From the NCBI GenBank assembly GCA_903881085.1, contig CAIRSA010000221.1, forward strand, positions 1 through 64,000: DNA of 64,000 nt, in the 5' to 3' direction. Made by a program: the position numbers and the translations under genes. Below, piece by piece: positions 1 to 8,885 of the stretch; position 1 is the first letter of the stretch, and each line of letters starts with the position of its first letter. The stretch is from an uncultured Acidobacteriia bacterium (GTDB lineage: Bacteria; Acidobacteriota; Terriglobia; Bryobacterales; Bryobacteraceae). The notes below the pieces were generated by a model. The model searched no databases. It saw nothing but the letters and a program-made list of their open reading frames with translations, and was not told where the DNA came from.

Positions 1-2
1 AG

Positions 3-434
3 CGGGTGGGATTGGAAGCTCGGATGGCTCTGGTGGGGCGGGCGGTGGATGCGGAGCCGCGGTTTTCTACTGCCGTTTCAGAGGGCGGATTGTTTATCGA
101 TATTGCCCGCGAGTGCCGCTTGTCGTTTGAGTCGGAGGTGGAGATCTTCTTATTGTGTGGGACCGATGCGGCCGAGCGGATTGTGAATTGGAATTACGGG
201 GCGGCGGCGACATTCGCTTCGATGTTGGAGGAGTTTCAAATGTTGGTGGCCGCGCGGGGCGGGGAGTACCTGCCGCCGCCGGAACTGGCGGCGCGGATTC
301 ATGCGTTGAGGATGGATGACGACTGGAGCCATGTTTCGGCTACTGAAGTCCGGCGGAGGATTGCTTCAGGAGTGCATTGGCGCGAGTTAGTACCGGTGGA
401 GGTGCACGACGAAGTTGCGCGGCTCTATGGGTAG
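3..434 (+). CDS. NadD-like nucleotidyltransferase, 5' end cut off by window
   Basis: The reading frame is open to the left edge, so only the C-terminal part is present. Residues visible include a CGTDAAERIVNW segment, which matches the G-x-D-x-x-x-x-x-x-x-W pattern in the middle of nicotinate-nucleotide adenylyltransferases, and a late SATEVRRRIASG segment that corresponds to their ISST-x-(I/V)-R nucleotide-binding motif. It ends with the usual V-x-x-Y/L helix. If it is NadD it would join ATP to nicotinate mononucleotide in NAD synthesis in the cytoplasm. The catalytic HxGH motif lies outside the window, so the substrate is not settled; another cytidylyltransferase-fold enzyme is possible. 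It is convergent with the rpoD operon, with a large palindrome in between. Confidence 0.6.
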   Translation, partial: RVGLEARMALVGRAVDAEPRFSTAVSEGGLFIDIARECRLSFESEVEIFLLCGTDAAERIVNWNYGAAATFASMLEEFQMLVAARGGEYLPPPELAARIHALRMDDDWSHVSATEVRRRIASGVHWRELVPVEVHDEVARLYG

Positions 435-470
435 GTGATTCACCCGATGCCAAATGCTTTCTGGAGTCTT

Positions 471-583
471 GTGGCGCAAGCACTTTTGCTTGCCGCCTCG
501 ACATTCGTGTCGAGGCTTAGCGGGGTGCTGTAAAAACGCGTCCCGATGAGTCGGGACGCGCCAAGCAAGAGTGCTTGCGCCAC
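471..583. repeat. 113-bp nested palindromic element
   Basis: Outer arms 471-492 and 562-583 are inverted repeats of 22 bp with one mismatch (a G-U pair in RNA). Inside are two perfect hairpins: 495-516, a 9-bp stem closed by a TTCG tetraloop, and 537-560, a 10-bp stem with a TGAG loop. The whole folds as a three-way junction on either strand. It sits between the convergent ends of the NadD-like gene and rpoD, so it could end transcription from both sides. There is no strong T-run. I saw no second copy in the window. Confidence 0.8.
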
Positions 584-600
584 ATTTACTTATTCGTTAC

Positions 601-2319
601 TTATTCGTGAACCGAGGTATCCAGGAACTCACGCAAGCGGTGGCTGCGGCTGGGATGCCGTAATTTGCGTAGCGCCTTTGCTTCGATCTGGCGGATGCGT
701 TCGCGCGTAACGGCGAAGTGCTGGCCCACCTCTTCCAGCGTATGTTCGCTACCATCCTGCAACCCAAAACGCATCTTGATGATCTTCTCTTCGCGCGGGC
801 TCAGGCTCTTCAAAACCTCGGCCGTTTGCTCGCGCAGGTTCAGATTAATCACCGCTTCAGACGGCGACGTGACGCGGCGGTCGACGATAAAATCGCCAAG
901 GTGCGATTCTTCTTCCTCACCCACCGGCGTTTCCAGCGAAATCGGTTCCTGCGCAATGCGCATCACTTTGCGCACCTTGCCGACAGGCAGTTCGAGCTTC
1001 TTCGCCAGTTCCTCGGTAGTCGGCTCGCGCCCCAGTTCCTGCTGCAATAGGCGCTGCATGCGGACCAGTTTATTGATGGTCTCAATCATGTGCACCGGAA
1101 TGCGGATGGTACGCGCCTGGTCGGCGATGGCGCGCGTGATCGCCTGGCGTACCCACCACGTGGCGTAGGTCGAAAACTTGTAGCCGCGCAGATAGTCGAA
1201 CTTGTCGACGGCTTTCATCAGGCCGATGTTGCCTTCCTGAATCAGATCCAGGAATTGCAGCCCGCGATTCGTGTACCGTTTGGCGATAGAAACAACCAGG
1301 CGGAGGTTGGCTTCGATCAACTGCTTCTTCGCCACCTCGGCTTCCATCTCGCCTTTGTCGACGATCTGCAATGTGCGGCGAAGATCGGTAGCCGTGGCCC
1401 CACATTCTTCTTCCAGTTGCTGCAGGTGCTGACTAAGTTGACGCAGTTCCTTGCGCAGGTCGCGTGCCGGGTGAGCGTCGGGAGACGTTTCCGCCGCCGG
1501 GCGAACACTGCCATTGCTTGACTGCTCTTCCAGCTTGCGTTGCGTGCGCGCGAGCTCACGTTCAACGGGCTTGAACTCTTCCACCGCGCGGCGCAATCGG
1601 CCTGCCAGGCGGCGGCGAATCATCGGGCTGAACTGCACGGAGCGGATGGTGAGCGAGATCTTCACCAGCAGCCGCGCCATGCTCCAGCGCAGAGCCCGGT
1701 ATTGTTTCGGCTTCATGGCCCGCGAGATGGCCAGCATCTTCTGCCGGTATTGGAGGGCCTTCTTATAATTCTTGTCGATGTCTTCGATGCGCTGCAGTAA
1801 ATCAACGCTCTGCTCTTCCATCATCTCGTCGCTTACCAGCAGATCAGGCAGCAGCACGACTTCGCGGATGGGAGCTTCGCCCGACTTGATGTCTTCGGCC
1901 AGTTGCAGGATTTCGCGAATCACCAGCGGCGAACGGGTCAGCGATTTTTGCGCCGCGCCCAGGCCGCGTTCAATGCGCCGAGCCAGTTCGATTTCACCAT
2001 CGCGGGTGAGCAGCGGGACCGTACCCATCTCGCGCAGGTACATGCGGACGGGGTCGTTGGTTTTGTCGGAAACATCCGTGGGCAGGTCCAGGTCATTAAG
2101 GTCTTCCGGCTCGTCGGACTTCTTTTCCAAGTCGAACTTCGGCTCTTCCAATATCTCCACACCCGCAGTGTCGAGATCGGCCAACAGATCGTCTAGATCC
2201 GGGCCGGTCGCCATATCGTCTGGAAGCAGTTCGTTGACTTCGTCGTACAAGACAAAACCCTTCTCTTTGCCTGCGGTCATCAGGTTCTTCAGACGGCCGA
2301 ACTTTCCTTCATCCGCCAT
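601..2319 (-). CDS. rpoD: Primary RNA polymerase sigma factor RpoD (sigma-70)
   Basis: This is the housekeeping sigma factor that directs RNA polymerase to -10/-35 promoters. The 572-residue product has an acidic N-terminal region, a sigma 1.2 segment ([11 protein letters not shown]), a non-conserved insert, and the hallmark region 2 ([20 protein letters not shown], then [15 protein letters not shown]), region 3, and region 4 ending in [21 protein letters not shown] frame open to 2373 adds 18 residues, but the ATG at 2319 (MADEGKFG) is preferred: AGGAG lies five bases upstream and homologs start similarly. It lies 56 bp downstream of dnaG on the same strand, the conserved dnaG-rpoD pairing of the macromolecular-synthesis operon. 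No rpsU is visible. Confidence 0.96.
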   Translation of the reverse strand: MADEGKFGRLKNLMTAGKEKGFVLYDEVNELLPDDMATGPDLDDLLADLDTAGVEILEEPKFDLEKKSDEPEDLNDLDLPTDVSDKTNDPVRMYLREMGTVPLLTRDGEIELARRIERGLGAAQKSLTRSPLVIREILQLAEDIKSGEAPIREVVLLPDLLVSDEMMEEQSVDLLQRIEDIDKNYKKALQYRQKMLAISRAMKPKQYRALRWSMARLLVKISLTIRSVQFSPMIRRRLAGRLRRAVEEFKPVERELARTQRKLEEQSSNGSVRPAAETSPDAHPARDLRKELRQLSQHLQQLEEECGATATDLRRTLQIVDKGEMEAEVAKKQLIEANLRLVVSIAKRYTNRGLQFLDLIQEGNIGLMKAVDKFDYLRGYKFSTYATWWVRQAITRAIADQARTIRIPVHMIETINKLVRMQRLLQQELGREPTTEELAKKLELPVGKVRKVMRIAQEPISLETPVGEEEESHLGDFIVDRRVTSPSEAVINLNLREQTAEVLKSLSPREEKIIKMRFGLQDGSEHTLEEVGQHFAVTRERIRQIEAKALRKLRHPSRSHRLREFLDTSVHE

Positions 2320-2375
2320 TGGAACTCCTAAGCCACTACTCTTAAAGTTTATAACACGAGTGGGGGACGTCACTT

Positions 2376-4130
2376 TTAACGACTCGCCGGTCCTTTTCTA
2401 TTCAGGTTTTCCAATTTCGTGTACTCCTCAGTTAAACGGATGGCATCGTCAATGTTTCCGGCCCTTTCAGCTGCTTTGATGCGGGCTTTCACTTCGCTCA
2501 ACCGGGTTCTCTGGGCGTCCTCTTCCAGGCGCTTCAGGAAATGCTCGGCTTGATCCATCAGCACTGCTTCGTTTCCTATCTCATCGGCAAAAACCAACTC
2601 AGCCATTAGGCCTCTGTCGTTTTCATCCAGTCGGGCCTCCAGATCGTGGAAGTTGAAGTCGGGCTGATTCTCGTGCAGGTGGACCATCGTTTCGAAAATG
2701 GAGTGGGTGGTAAACCCGCCGATGGCGCCCATGGAGGCCAGTCGCGGCAGCATCACCTGACGTACTTCGGTGCTTGCGGCGAGCAGGCGCAGCAGTAGTT
2801 TTTCCGCGTGTGGTACTGTGCGCGATGGTACTTGTAGAACCTGCTCTTTGCGGTCTACGGCGGCGCGCTTGAACTCATCCAGCACCAGGCTGGCTTCGAT
2901 GCCGAGGTAGCCGGCCACATCGCTGGCAACCGTGGCGCGGCGGATCTTCTCCGGGATCTTCTGAATCGAAGGCAGCAGGAATTGGAACGCCTTCACCTTT
3001 CCTTCGCCGGTACGCATGTCGAAGTGGCCGCGCGCGCGGTCGGCAAGCCAGTAGAAATAGTTGCCGGCCTGCTCCAGTTTGTTGCGGTAAACTTCCGCGC
3101 CGAACTTCTTCACGTACTCATCCGGGTCGAGTCCGTCCTCCAGTTCCAGGACGGCTACTTCCACGCCTTCTTCGAGCATGATGAGGATCGATTTTTCGGT
3201 GGCGTTGCGGCCGGCCGGATCGGGATCGAAATTGACGACGATGCGGCTTGCCATGCGGCGCATCATGCGGACCTGTTTTGCGGTGAGGGCTGTTCCGCAA
3301 CTGGCCACCACCTCTTCCACGCCGGCGGCGAAGACGCCGATAACGTCCATGTAGCCTTCCACCAATACCATTCGCTCAAATTTGCGGGCGGCGTTCTTGG
3401 CGCGATTCAAGTTGTACAGCACCGAGCTTTTTTCGTACAGCGGCGTGGCCGGTGAGTTCAGATACTTCGGTTCGTCCCCTTCAGCCAGCGCGCGCCCGCC
3501 GAACGCGATGATCTTGCCGGACTCGTTGTGGATGGGAAACATCAGGCGGCCGCGGAACTTGTCGAACAGGCGGCCATCGCTTTCGCGTTTGCTGATGAGG
3601 CCCGATGTTTCCAGTTGCTCGTTGCTGTAGCCCTGTTGCTGCAGCAGCTTCAGCAGGCCGCTGTTGCGGTCGGAAAGGCCCAGGCCGAACTGCTCCACCA
3701 TCTCCCAGCTCAGGCCGCGTTTGGTGAGATAGGCGCGGGCGTCGGCGCCCATGGTGCTGATCAGATTGTTGCGGAACAACTGCGCCGCCAGGCCGTTCAT
3801 GTCCTCGATGGAGCCGCGCGCTTTCGCGTCGGGATCGACGAACTCGTTCCGTTTGGGCATCTGCATGCCGTTTCGGTCGGCGAGCAGCTTCAGCGCTTCG
3901 AAGAAGCTGATGTGCTCGATTTCCTGAACGAATTTGAACACGTCGCCGCCGATGCCGCAGCCAAAGCACTTGAAATACTGCTGCGCGGCGTGGACGTTGA
4001 ATGAAGGAGTTTTCTCGTTGTGAAACGGGCACAGACCCTTGTAGGACGGGCCCATCTTTTTCAAGCGGACGTATTCGCCGATTACGCGGACGATGTCGGA
4101 TGCTTCTTTGACCTGATCCTTAAAGTCCAT
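2376..4130 (-). CDS. dnaG: DNA primase DnaG
   Basis: Primase makes the RNA primers for the lagging strand. The N-terminal CHC2 zinc finger is clear, with C34 and H37 in CPFH and C55 and C58 in CFGC. The catalytic core contains the TOPRIM segment, seen as [11 protein letters not shown] followed by the acidic metal-binding pair in FDPDPAG. The C-terminal part would bind the DnaB helicase. At 584 residues it is of normal size. It is the first gene of the dnaG-rpoD unit and is divergent from the M14 peptidase, with 53 bp between starts. I see no good Shine-Dalgarno in front of the ATG at 4130. Confidence 0.96.
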   Translation of the reverse strand: MDFKDQVKEASDIVRVIGEYVRLKKMGPSYKGLCPFHNEKTPSFNVHAAQQYFKCFGCGIGGDVFKFVQEIEHISFFEALKLLADRNGMQMPKRNEFVDPDAKARGSIEDMNGLAAQLFRNNLISTMGADARAYLTKRGLSWEMVEQFGLGLSDRNSGLLKLLQQQGYSNEQLETSGLISKRESDGRLFDKFRGRLMFPIHNESGKIIAFGGRALAEGDEPKYLNSPATPLYEKSSVLYNLNRAKNAARKFERMVLVEGYMDVIGVFAAGVEEVVASCGTALTAKQVRMMRRMASRIVVNFDPDPAGRNATEKSILIMLEEGVEVAVLELEDGLDPDEYVKKFGAEVYRNKLEQAGNYFYWLADRARGHFDMRTGEGKVKAFQFLLPSIQKIPEKIRRATVASDVAGYLGIEASLVLDEFKRAAVDRKEQVLQVPSRTVPHAEKLLLRLLAASTEVRQVMLPRLASMGAIGGFTTHSIFETMVHLHENQPDFNFHDLEARLDENDRGLMAELVFADEIGNEAVLMDQAEHFLKRLEEDAQRTRLSEVKARIKAAERAGNIDDAIRLTEEYTKLENLNRKGPASR

Positions 4131-4145
4131 GGGTGGTGAGCTTTC

Positions 4146-4173
4146 ATTATCGCCCAGTTTGAGATGCTGCTAA
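4146..4173 (-). promoter_or_regulatory. Possible sigma-70 promoter for dnaG-rpoD
   Basis: On the minus strand TTAGCA (4173-4168) and GATAAT (4151-4146) are separated by 16 bp. The -10 lies about 16 bp before the dnaG ATG, giving a short leader. The -35 match is weak, so this is tentative. Confidence 0.3.
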
Positions 4174-4183
4174 TCTATGACAC

Positions 4184-6769
4184 ATGTGCAAGCGAACTGG
4201 TTTGTCATTCTTTCTGTGTGCGGCCCTCACCTGGGGCGCCACGCTCCCAACCCCTGAGACCTTCGCCGGTTTCCGCATGGGGGCCGATAAAAAGCTGCTG
4301 CGGTGGGACCGCATTGTCGAATACATGAAGCAGGCCGCTGCCGCGTCGCCGCGCGTTCGCTTTGAGGAGTTGGGGAAGACCACCAATGGTAACCCGTATA
4401 TTTCGGTGACGATCTCGTCACCTGAGACGTTGAAGGATCTGGCGAAGTACAAAGACGCCCAGCGGCGCTTGTCGTATCCGCGCGGGTTGGATGCCGAGGC
4501 GGCGGAGCGCATCATCGCCCCACAGAAGGCCGTGTTCTTGATCACCTGCAATATCCATGCAACAGAGATTGGATCCACGCAGATGGTGCCGGAACTGGTC
4601 TATCGCCTGGCCACTGAGGACTCGCCGTTTGTGCGCAACATTCTGGACAATGTGATCTTCATTCTGGTTCCGTCGCAGAATCCCGATGGCCAGATTATCG
4701 TCACGGACTGGTACAACAAGAACCTCGGCACGCCGTGGGAGAACTCGCCGCTGCCTGAGCTGTATCACAAGTACACGGGCCACGATAACAATCGCGACGC
4801 TTTTATGAACACGCAGTTGGAAAGCAAGCTGCTCAACAAACTGGTGTATAAGGATTGGTTCCCGGTGGTCACTCTCGATGAGCATCAGATGGGCAACGCC
4901 GGCCCGCGCATTTTTGTGCCGCCGTTCAAGAACCCGATCAATCCGAACATCGATCCGATGATCTGGGAAGAGAACGGCATGCTCGGTTACGCCATGGGCG
5001 CCGCGCTGCATGGCAAAGGCTACACCGGAATTGTGAACGATGCGATGTACACAAGCTGGTGGCAGGGCGGCTTTGTGATGCAGAACTGGTGGCACAACAT
5101 GGTCGGCCTGCTGACGGAGGTAGCGAGCGTGAATGTGGCCACTCCGGTGGAACAGTTGAAGGCCGTTGCCGGGCAGGCCGCCGCGGGGCCCGAGCCGACT
5201 CCGGAACAGGCGCGCGGACGCGATCCACGCAGGCCTGTAGCCGCGCCGCGCGATGTGGAGATGCGGAACACGTATCCGCGGCCGTGGATGGGCGGCGCAT
5301 GGCGACTGCGCGACATTGTCGACTACGAACTGGCCGCCACCTATGGCGTGCTGGATTCGGTGGCGCGCAATCGAGAGATGTTGAACCGCAATTATTACGC
5401 GATGAACAGAAGGCAGATGGAAGCGGGCGAGAAGGATCCGCCTTATGCTTACGTGGTGCCGGCCGCGCAGCGTGATGTTGCGGCGTCCACTCGAATGCTA
5501 CAGATTCTTGATGAAGAGGGCGGGGAAGTGCACCGCGCGGACGAGGCCTTCACGGCAGGCGGCAAATCATATCCGGCCGGATCGCACGTGGTTTTGATGT
5601 CACAGCCGTTCCGCCCGTTTTTGAAAGACCTGCTGGAAAAACAGACGTATCCTGCAACGCGTGTGTCGCCTGGAGGTCCCGTTGAGCGGCCCTATGACGT
5701 TACCGGTTGGACTTTGCCTTTTCAGATGGGTGTGGAAGCCGTGGAAGTGAAGCTGAAGTTCGAAGCAAAGCTGACGCTGGAATCGCCGGTGGCCCTGCCA
5801 TCGGGGGCAGTTAATGTTCCGGCGGGTAACGTGGTGGCGTGGGACATTCCGCGTGATTCGAACAACGCGTTTATCGCCGCGAATCGTCTGTTGAAGGCCG
5901 GCGTGAATGTGCGCTGGAATTCGAATGGCGACTACGTGGCGTTCTCGCGCGAAGACCTTGCTCCGCGCATGAAGCAGTGGTCCAAGGAACTCGGGCTGAA
6001 CATTCGAGCAACGACTGCTCTGCCCGCCGGTGCGCGCACCATGAAGACCGCTCGCACTGCGCTTTACATGCCTTGGTCCACCAACATGGATGAAGGCTGG
6101 ACGCGCTGGCTGCTGGAGCAATACGAGTTTCCCTACACGACCGTCCGCAACAGCGATCTGAAGGCCGGAGCGTTGCGCGACCGCTTCGATGTGATCATTC
6201 TGGCGGACCAGCCGAAGGAATCGATTCTGCGCGGTCTCGCCGGAGAGTGGGTACGAACGGAGCATCGCGGCGGTATCGGCGAGGAAGGCGTCGCAGCGCT
6301 GCGCGAATTCGCCAGGGCAGGCGGCACTCTGATCACGCTGGGGAGTTCGTCGCTGGTGCCGATTGAAGAGTTCCCGCTGCCGTTGAAGAACAGTCTGAAG
6401 GGCTTGAAGCAGGATCAGTTCTTCTGCCCGGGATCGATTCTGAAGATCTTTGTAGATAACACGAACCCCGTGGCGGCCGGCATGCCCGATCAGGCTTCGG
6501 CGGTGTTCTATAACGACGTGGCCTTTGATCTGGCGCCGGGCCTTGGCGATGCCAATGTGAAAGTGATTGCGAGGTATCCTTCGTCGGGTATGTTGCAGAG
6601 CGGTTGGATTGGCGGCGAGGAGTATTTGCAGGATCGTATCGCCGCGGCGGAAGTCACCTTGGGCAAGGGACGTGTGGTGCTGCTTGGTTTCAGTCCGCAA
6701 AATCGGGCTCAGCCGCATGGCACTTTCAAGTTGCTGTTCAACGCGATTCAGTTGGGTGGTGCGGAGTAA
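4184..6769 (+). CDS. Secreted M14-family zinc carboxypeptidase
   Basis: An 861-residue exported peptidase. The first 20 or so residues form a signal peptide (basic MCKR, then a hydrophobic run ending near GAT). The M14 zinc site shows H125 and E128 in NIHATEIG, with the third histidine probably H234 in LDEHQMG. NNRD at 202-205 fits the substrate carboxylate-binding N-R motif. The last 400 residues form a separate domain, possibly of the class-I glutamine amidotransferase-like fold. It would trim peptides outside the cytoplasm. Members of this size are common in Acidobacteriota and Bacteroidetes but their substrates are unknown. It is transcribed alone and is followed by a repeat-filled spacer. 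Confidence 0.85.
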   Translation: MCKRTGLSFFLCAALTWGATLPTPETFAGFRMGADKKLLRWDRIVEYMKQAAAASPRVRFEELGKTTNGNPYISVTISSPETLKDLAKYKDAQRRLSYPRGLDAEAAERIIAPQKAVFLITCNIHATEIGSTQMVPELVYRLATEDSPFVRNILDNVIFILVPSQNPDGQIIVTDWYNKNLGTPWENSPLPELYHKYTGHDNNRDAFMNTQLESKLLNKLVYKDWFPVVTLDEHQMGNAGPRIFVPPFKNPINPNIDPMIWEENGMLGYAMGAALHGKGYTGIVNDAMYTSWWQGGFVMQNWWHNMVGLLTEVASVNVATPVEQLKAVAGQAAAGPEPTPEQARGRDPRRPVAAPRDVEMRNTYPRPWMGGAWRLRDIVDYELAATYGVLDSVARNREMLNRNYYAMNRRQMEAGEKDPPYAYVVPAAQRDVAASTRMLQILDEEGGEVHRADEAFTAGGKSYPAGSHVVLMSQPFRPFLKDLLEKQTYPATRVSPGGPVERPYDVTGWTLPFQMGVEAVEVKLKFEAKLTLESPVALPSGAVNVPAGNVVAWDIPRDSNNAFIAANRLLKAGVNVRWNSNGDYVAFSREDLAPRMKQWSKELGLNIRATTALPAGARTMKTARTALYMPWSTNMDEGWTRWLLEQYEFPYTTVRNSDLKAGALRDRFDVIILADQPKESILRGLAGEWVRTEHRGGIGEEGVAALREFARAGGTLITLGSSSLVPIEEFPLPLKNSLKGLKQDQFFCPGSILKIFVDNTNPVAAGMPDQASAVFYNDVAFDLAPGLGDANVKVIARYPSSGMLQSGWIGGEEYLQDRIAAAEVTLGKGRVVLLGFSPQNRAQPHGTFKLLFNAIQLGGAE

Positions 6770-6776
6770 TTGAGCC

Positions 6777-6857
6777 GAAACCGCCACGGCGTGGCGAGAT
6801 TTGGCTGTAACCCATTGATTCTACGTCCAACAACCGCCACACTGTGGCGGTTGTTGG
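6777..6857. repeat. Palindromic repeat family A, copy 1
   Basis: Two small hairpins built on CCGCCAC/GTGGCGG (near 6781-6796 and 6834-6850) flank a conserved core containing TTGGCTGTA and TGATTCTACG. The outer arms also pair with each other. It matches copy 2 at 42648-42740 along nearly its whole length, in the same orientation. It lies just past the stop of the M14 peptidase in a convergent spacer. Confidence 0.85.
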
Positions 6858-7121
6858 AATTTGTACATTTTGATTGCGACCGGGACTGGATGTGGCAGAA
6901 TGGCATTCTGCTCACCGATTTGCAATCGGCGCGTTGGGCGCTGATCATTTCGCTTTACTAAGGTGCGCGGCTCGGTCAGCAGCAGCCAACCGCTAGCCGA
7001 GCCGCACACGTCAGTAAGCGGTTTGGGCTCATGCTGTTTTCCTTTGAGGTCAGGATGAACTTGGAATCCTCTTCTGCACAGCAGAGGCCAGAGGCGATTG
7101 CCAATCTGTCTACGACGGTCC
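6858..7121. other. Non-coding convergent spacer between M14 peptidase and hflX
   Basis: Apart from repeat copies A1 (just before) and B1 (6951-7057) there is no credible gene. The stretch 6893-6950 holds small palindromes: GCAGAATGGCATTCTGC near 6895-6911, and ACCGATTTGCAATCGGC just after it. These look like further parts of a composite repeat. Confidence 0.6.
6951..7057. repeat. Palindromic repeat family B, copy 1
   Basis: An imperfect long palindrome. TTACTAAGGTGCGCGGCTCGG on the left pairs with CCGAGCCGCACACGTCAGTAA on the right, around a GCAGCAGCCAACC loop. A conserved tail CTTTGAGGTCAGGATG follows. Copy 2 at 43371-43476 is similar over the whole length, including the tail and the CATGCT motif before it. 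Confidence 0.85.
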
Positions 7122-8276
7122 CTATTGCAATGCTTCGACGACGAACTCTTTCAGCTTGCGCTTGATCGATTCGGGAACTTCCGCATCGACCTCGCAGAAC
7201 TCGTTTTCATAACTCTGCGCCAGAACCTTGCCCTTCTGGTGCAGCATATGGAGCGAGGCGCCGTCGGCCGCGGCCAAACGGAAGTGAGCTTGTACGATCG
7301 GGTCCTGAGGCAGGGCCTTATCTATGGCCGCCAGCAGCGCGTCGAAGCCCGCGCCAGTCAAGCCTGAGACGGGAACCACGTCGGGCGGGAACTCACTCTG
7401 CTCCAACTGGTCGAGCTTATTCCACACCATCACTTGACGTGTGGCATCGGCGCCGATCTCTTCTAGGACGGTCCGCACGTGTGCTGTCTGTTGCGCGGCG
7501 TGGGGCGAGGATGCGTCCACGATGTGCAACAACACCGAAGCTTCCACCACTTCTTCCAGTGTGGCGCGAAAGGCGTTTACGAGCGTCGTGGGCAGGCTGC
7601 GGATGAAGCCCACCGTATCGCTGAGCAGCACGCGGCGGTGCGAAGGCAGCGTGACGGCGCGGATGGTTGGGTCGAGTGTAGCGAACATCTTCGCGTCGGC
7701 CAGAACATCTGCGCCCGTGAGGCGGTTGAAGAGGGTGGATTTCCCGGCGTTCGTGTAGCCCACAAGGGCGACGGTGGCGAGTGGAACGGCCTGACGGAGC
7801 CGGCGCTGGACTTTGCGCGAGCCTTTGACGTTTTCGATCTCTTCCTTGACCCGGGCAACTCGCTTGTTGATGCGGCGGCGATCGCTTTCCAGTTGGGTTT
7901 CACCGGGACCGCGGGTACCGATGCCGCCGCCCTGGCGGGTCATGGTGATGCCCCGTCCGGCCAGGCGCGGAAGCATGTACTGCAGCTGTGCCAGTTCCAC
8001 CTGCAACTGGCCTTCACGAGTGCGGGCGCGGCTGGCGAAGATGTCGAGGATCAACTGGGTCCGGTCGACAACCTTCGTTTCGAGGGCGCGCTCCAGGTTG
8101 CGCTGTTGGGTGGGCGAGAGGTCCTGGTCAAAGATGACAACGTCAGGGTTGGCAGCTTTCGTCTGGGCTGAAAGTTCTTCCAGCTTGCCCGCGCCAATCA
8201 GCGTAGCTGCATCCGGCGCGATGCGCGATTGAGAAACTACGTCGAGCACACGCGCTCCTGCACTGTTGGCAAGCAC
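7122..8276 (-). CDS. hflX: Ribosome-associated GTPase HflX
   Basis: HflX binds the ribosome and can split stalled 70S particles. The N-domain is followed by the family glycine-rich segment (GGGIGTRGPGETQLESDRRR near 116-135) and the G domain: G1 GYTNAGKS at 173-180, G3 DTVGF at 220-224 and G4 NKLD at 286-289. The product from the GTG at 8276 is 384 residues but lacks the first conserved strand. That strand is encoded in frame just upstream (see 8277-8411) without any ATG, GTG or TTG. The frame runs straight on from the hfq stop codon. hfq-hflX linkage is known in enterobacteria. The true start is therefore uncertain. Confidence 0.93.
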   Translation of the reverse strand: MLANSAGARVLDVVSQSRIAPDAATLIGAGKLEELSAQTKAANPDVVIFDQDLSPTQQRNLERALETKVVDRTQLILDIFASRARTREGQLQVELAQLQYMLPRLAGRGITMTRQGGGIGTRGPGETQLESDRRRINKRVARVKEEIENVKGSRKVQRRLRQAVPLATVALVGYTNAGKSTLFNRLTGADVLADAKMFATLDPTIRAVTLPSHRRVLLSDTVGFIRSLPTTLVNAFRATLEEVVEASVLLHIVDASSPHAAQQTAHVRTVLEEIGADATRQVMVWNKLDQLEQSEFPPDVVPVSGLTGAGFDALLAAIDKALPQDPIVQAHFRLAAADGASLHMLHQKGKVLAQSYENEFCEVDAEVPESIKRKLKEFVVEALQ

Positions 8277-8411
8277 GCGAAGTTCGGCCAGGGACTCCTC
8301 TGGCGTATAGTCGAAGATACCCGACTCGGTTTGCCGTTTAGCGGCCGTTCGACCGCGGATTTCGACACCTACCAGGATGGCCGACTCAAGTTGTGGTTTC
8401 GAAGCCGTGTA
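8277..8411 (-). other. In-frame HflX N-terminal coding sequence lacking a standard start codon
   Basis: Translation from the hfq stop to the hflX GTG reads YTASKPQLESAILVGVEIRG, then RTAAKRQTESGIFDYTPEES, then LAELR. The AILVGV strand and the ESLAELR-LANSAGA helix match the N-terminus of HflX proteins, so this looks like real coding sequence. The only near-cognate start codons in frame are ATC at 8378, 8360 and 8318 and CTG at 8375 and 8291. None has a convincing ribosome-binding site. Confidence 0.75.
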
Positions 8412-8717
8412 TTACGCCTCCGAACCCTCTGTTGCAGAGGCTGCTGAGGCGCTTGCGCCTGCTACAGCTATTCCTGGCATCCCGTGCGGTCCAGAAGAGC
8501 TCCCGCTATGAGGGCGGGACACGACGACGGTGGAAATCGCGTGTTTGAAAATCAGCTGCTCCTGGTTGTTCGATTCAAGGATGACGGAGTATTTGTCGAA
8601 GCTCTTTATGCGGCCGGAAAGTTTCACTCCGCTCATCAAGTAGATGGTGAGGAAGATCTTATCCTTCCGTGCGTTATTTAGAAAAGCTTCCTGGATGTTT
8701 TGTGCCAGCTTCTCCAT
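8412..8717 (-). CDS. hfq: RNA chaperone Hfq
   Basis: Hfq forms a hexamer that pairs small RNAs with mRNAs. The Sm fold is complete: conserved Q in [10 protein letters not shown], Sm1 with [20 protein letters not shown] and FDKYSVIL, and Sm2 as FKHAIST in place of the usual YKHAIST. After about residue 72 there is a flexible tail rich in Gly, Ser and Ala ([15 protein letters not shown]). The ATG at 8717 is chosen over the TTG at 8732 because AAGGAA lies about seven bases upstream. The product has 101 residues. The stop TAA is in the same frame as the downstream HflX coding sequence. In many bacteria hfq is next to hflX. Confidence 0.95.
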   Translation of the reverse strand: MEKLAQNIQEAFLNNARKDKIFLTIYLMSGVKLSGRIKSFDKYSVILESNNQEQLIFKHAISTVVVSRPHSGSSSGPHGMPGIAVAGASASAASATEGSEA

Positions 8718-8788
8718 CGTTTCTTCCTTCAAGCCCTGTAGGGCGCTATTCTGACACTCTTATTGTTTTCTAATTCCGGTGTCACCAA

Positions 8789-8819
8789 ATTGTATCACCA
8801 AATAGGACGATTGGTGCAA
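8789..8819 (-). promoter_or_regulatory. Tentative hfq promoter
   Basis: On the minus strand TTGCAC (8819-8814) and TACAAT (8794-8789) are 19 bp apart, which is longer than ideal. TTTGGTGA occurs twice here as a direct repeat. The leader to the ATG would be about 65 nt. Confidence 0.3.
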
Positions 8820-8885
8820 CCGTCCCTTGTACTAAAGCGGGGCAGGGGATAGCTAGGGCCTCTAAGGTGTTTACAGTAAGGGATT

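Noticed and set aside
471-583. CRISPR-like repeat pattern
   Set aside because: The repeats here and at 6777-7057 and 42648-43476 are nested inverted repeats without regular spacers, and there are no cas genes.
5600-6787. Open frame of 395 codons on the minus strand
   Set aside because: It is the complement of the M14 peptidase, rich in R, H and Q, with no domain and no ribosome site.
6777-7057. Insertion sequence
   Set aside because: Palindromic repeats are present but there is no transposase frame or clear target-site duplication in the window.
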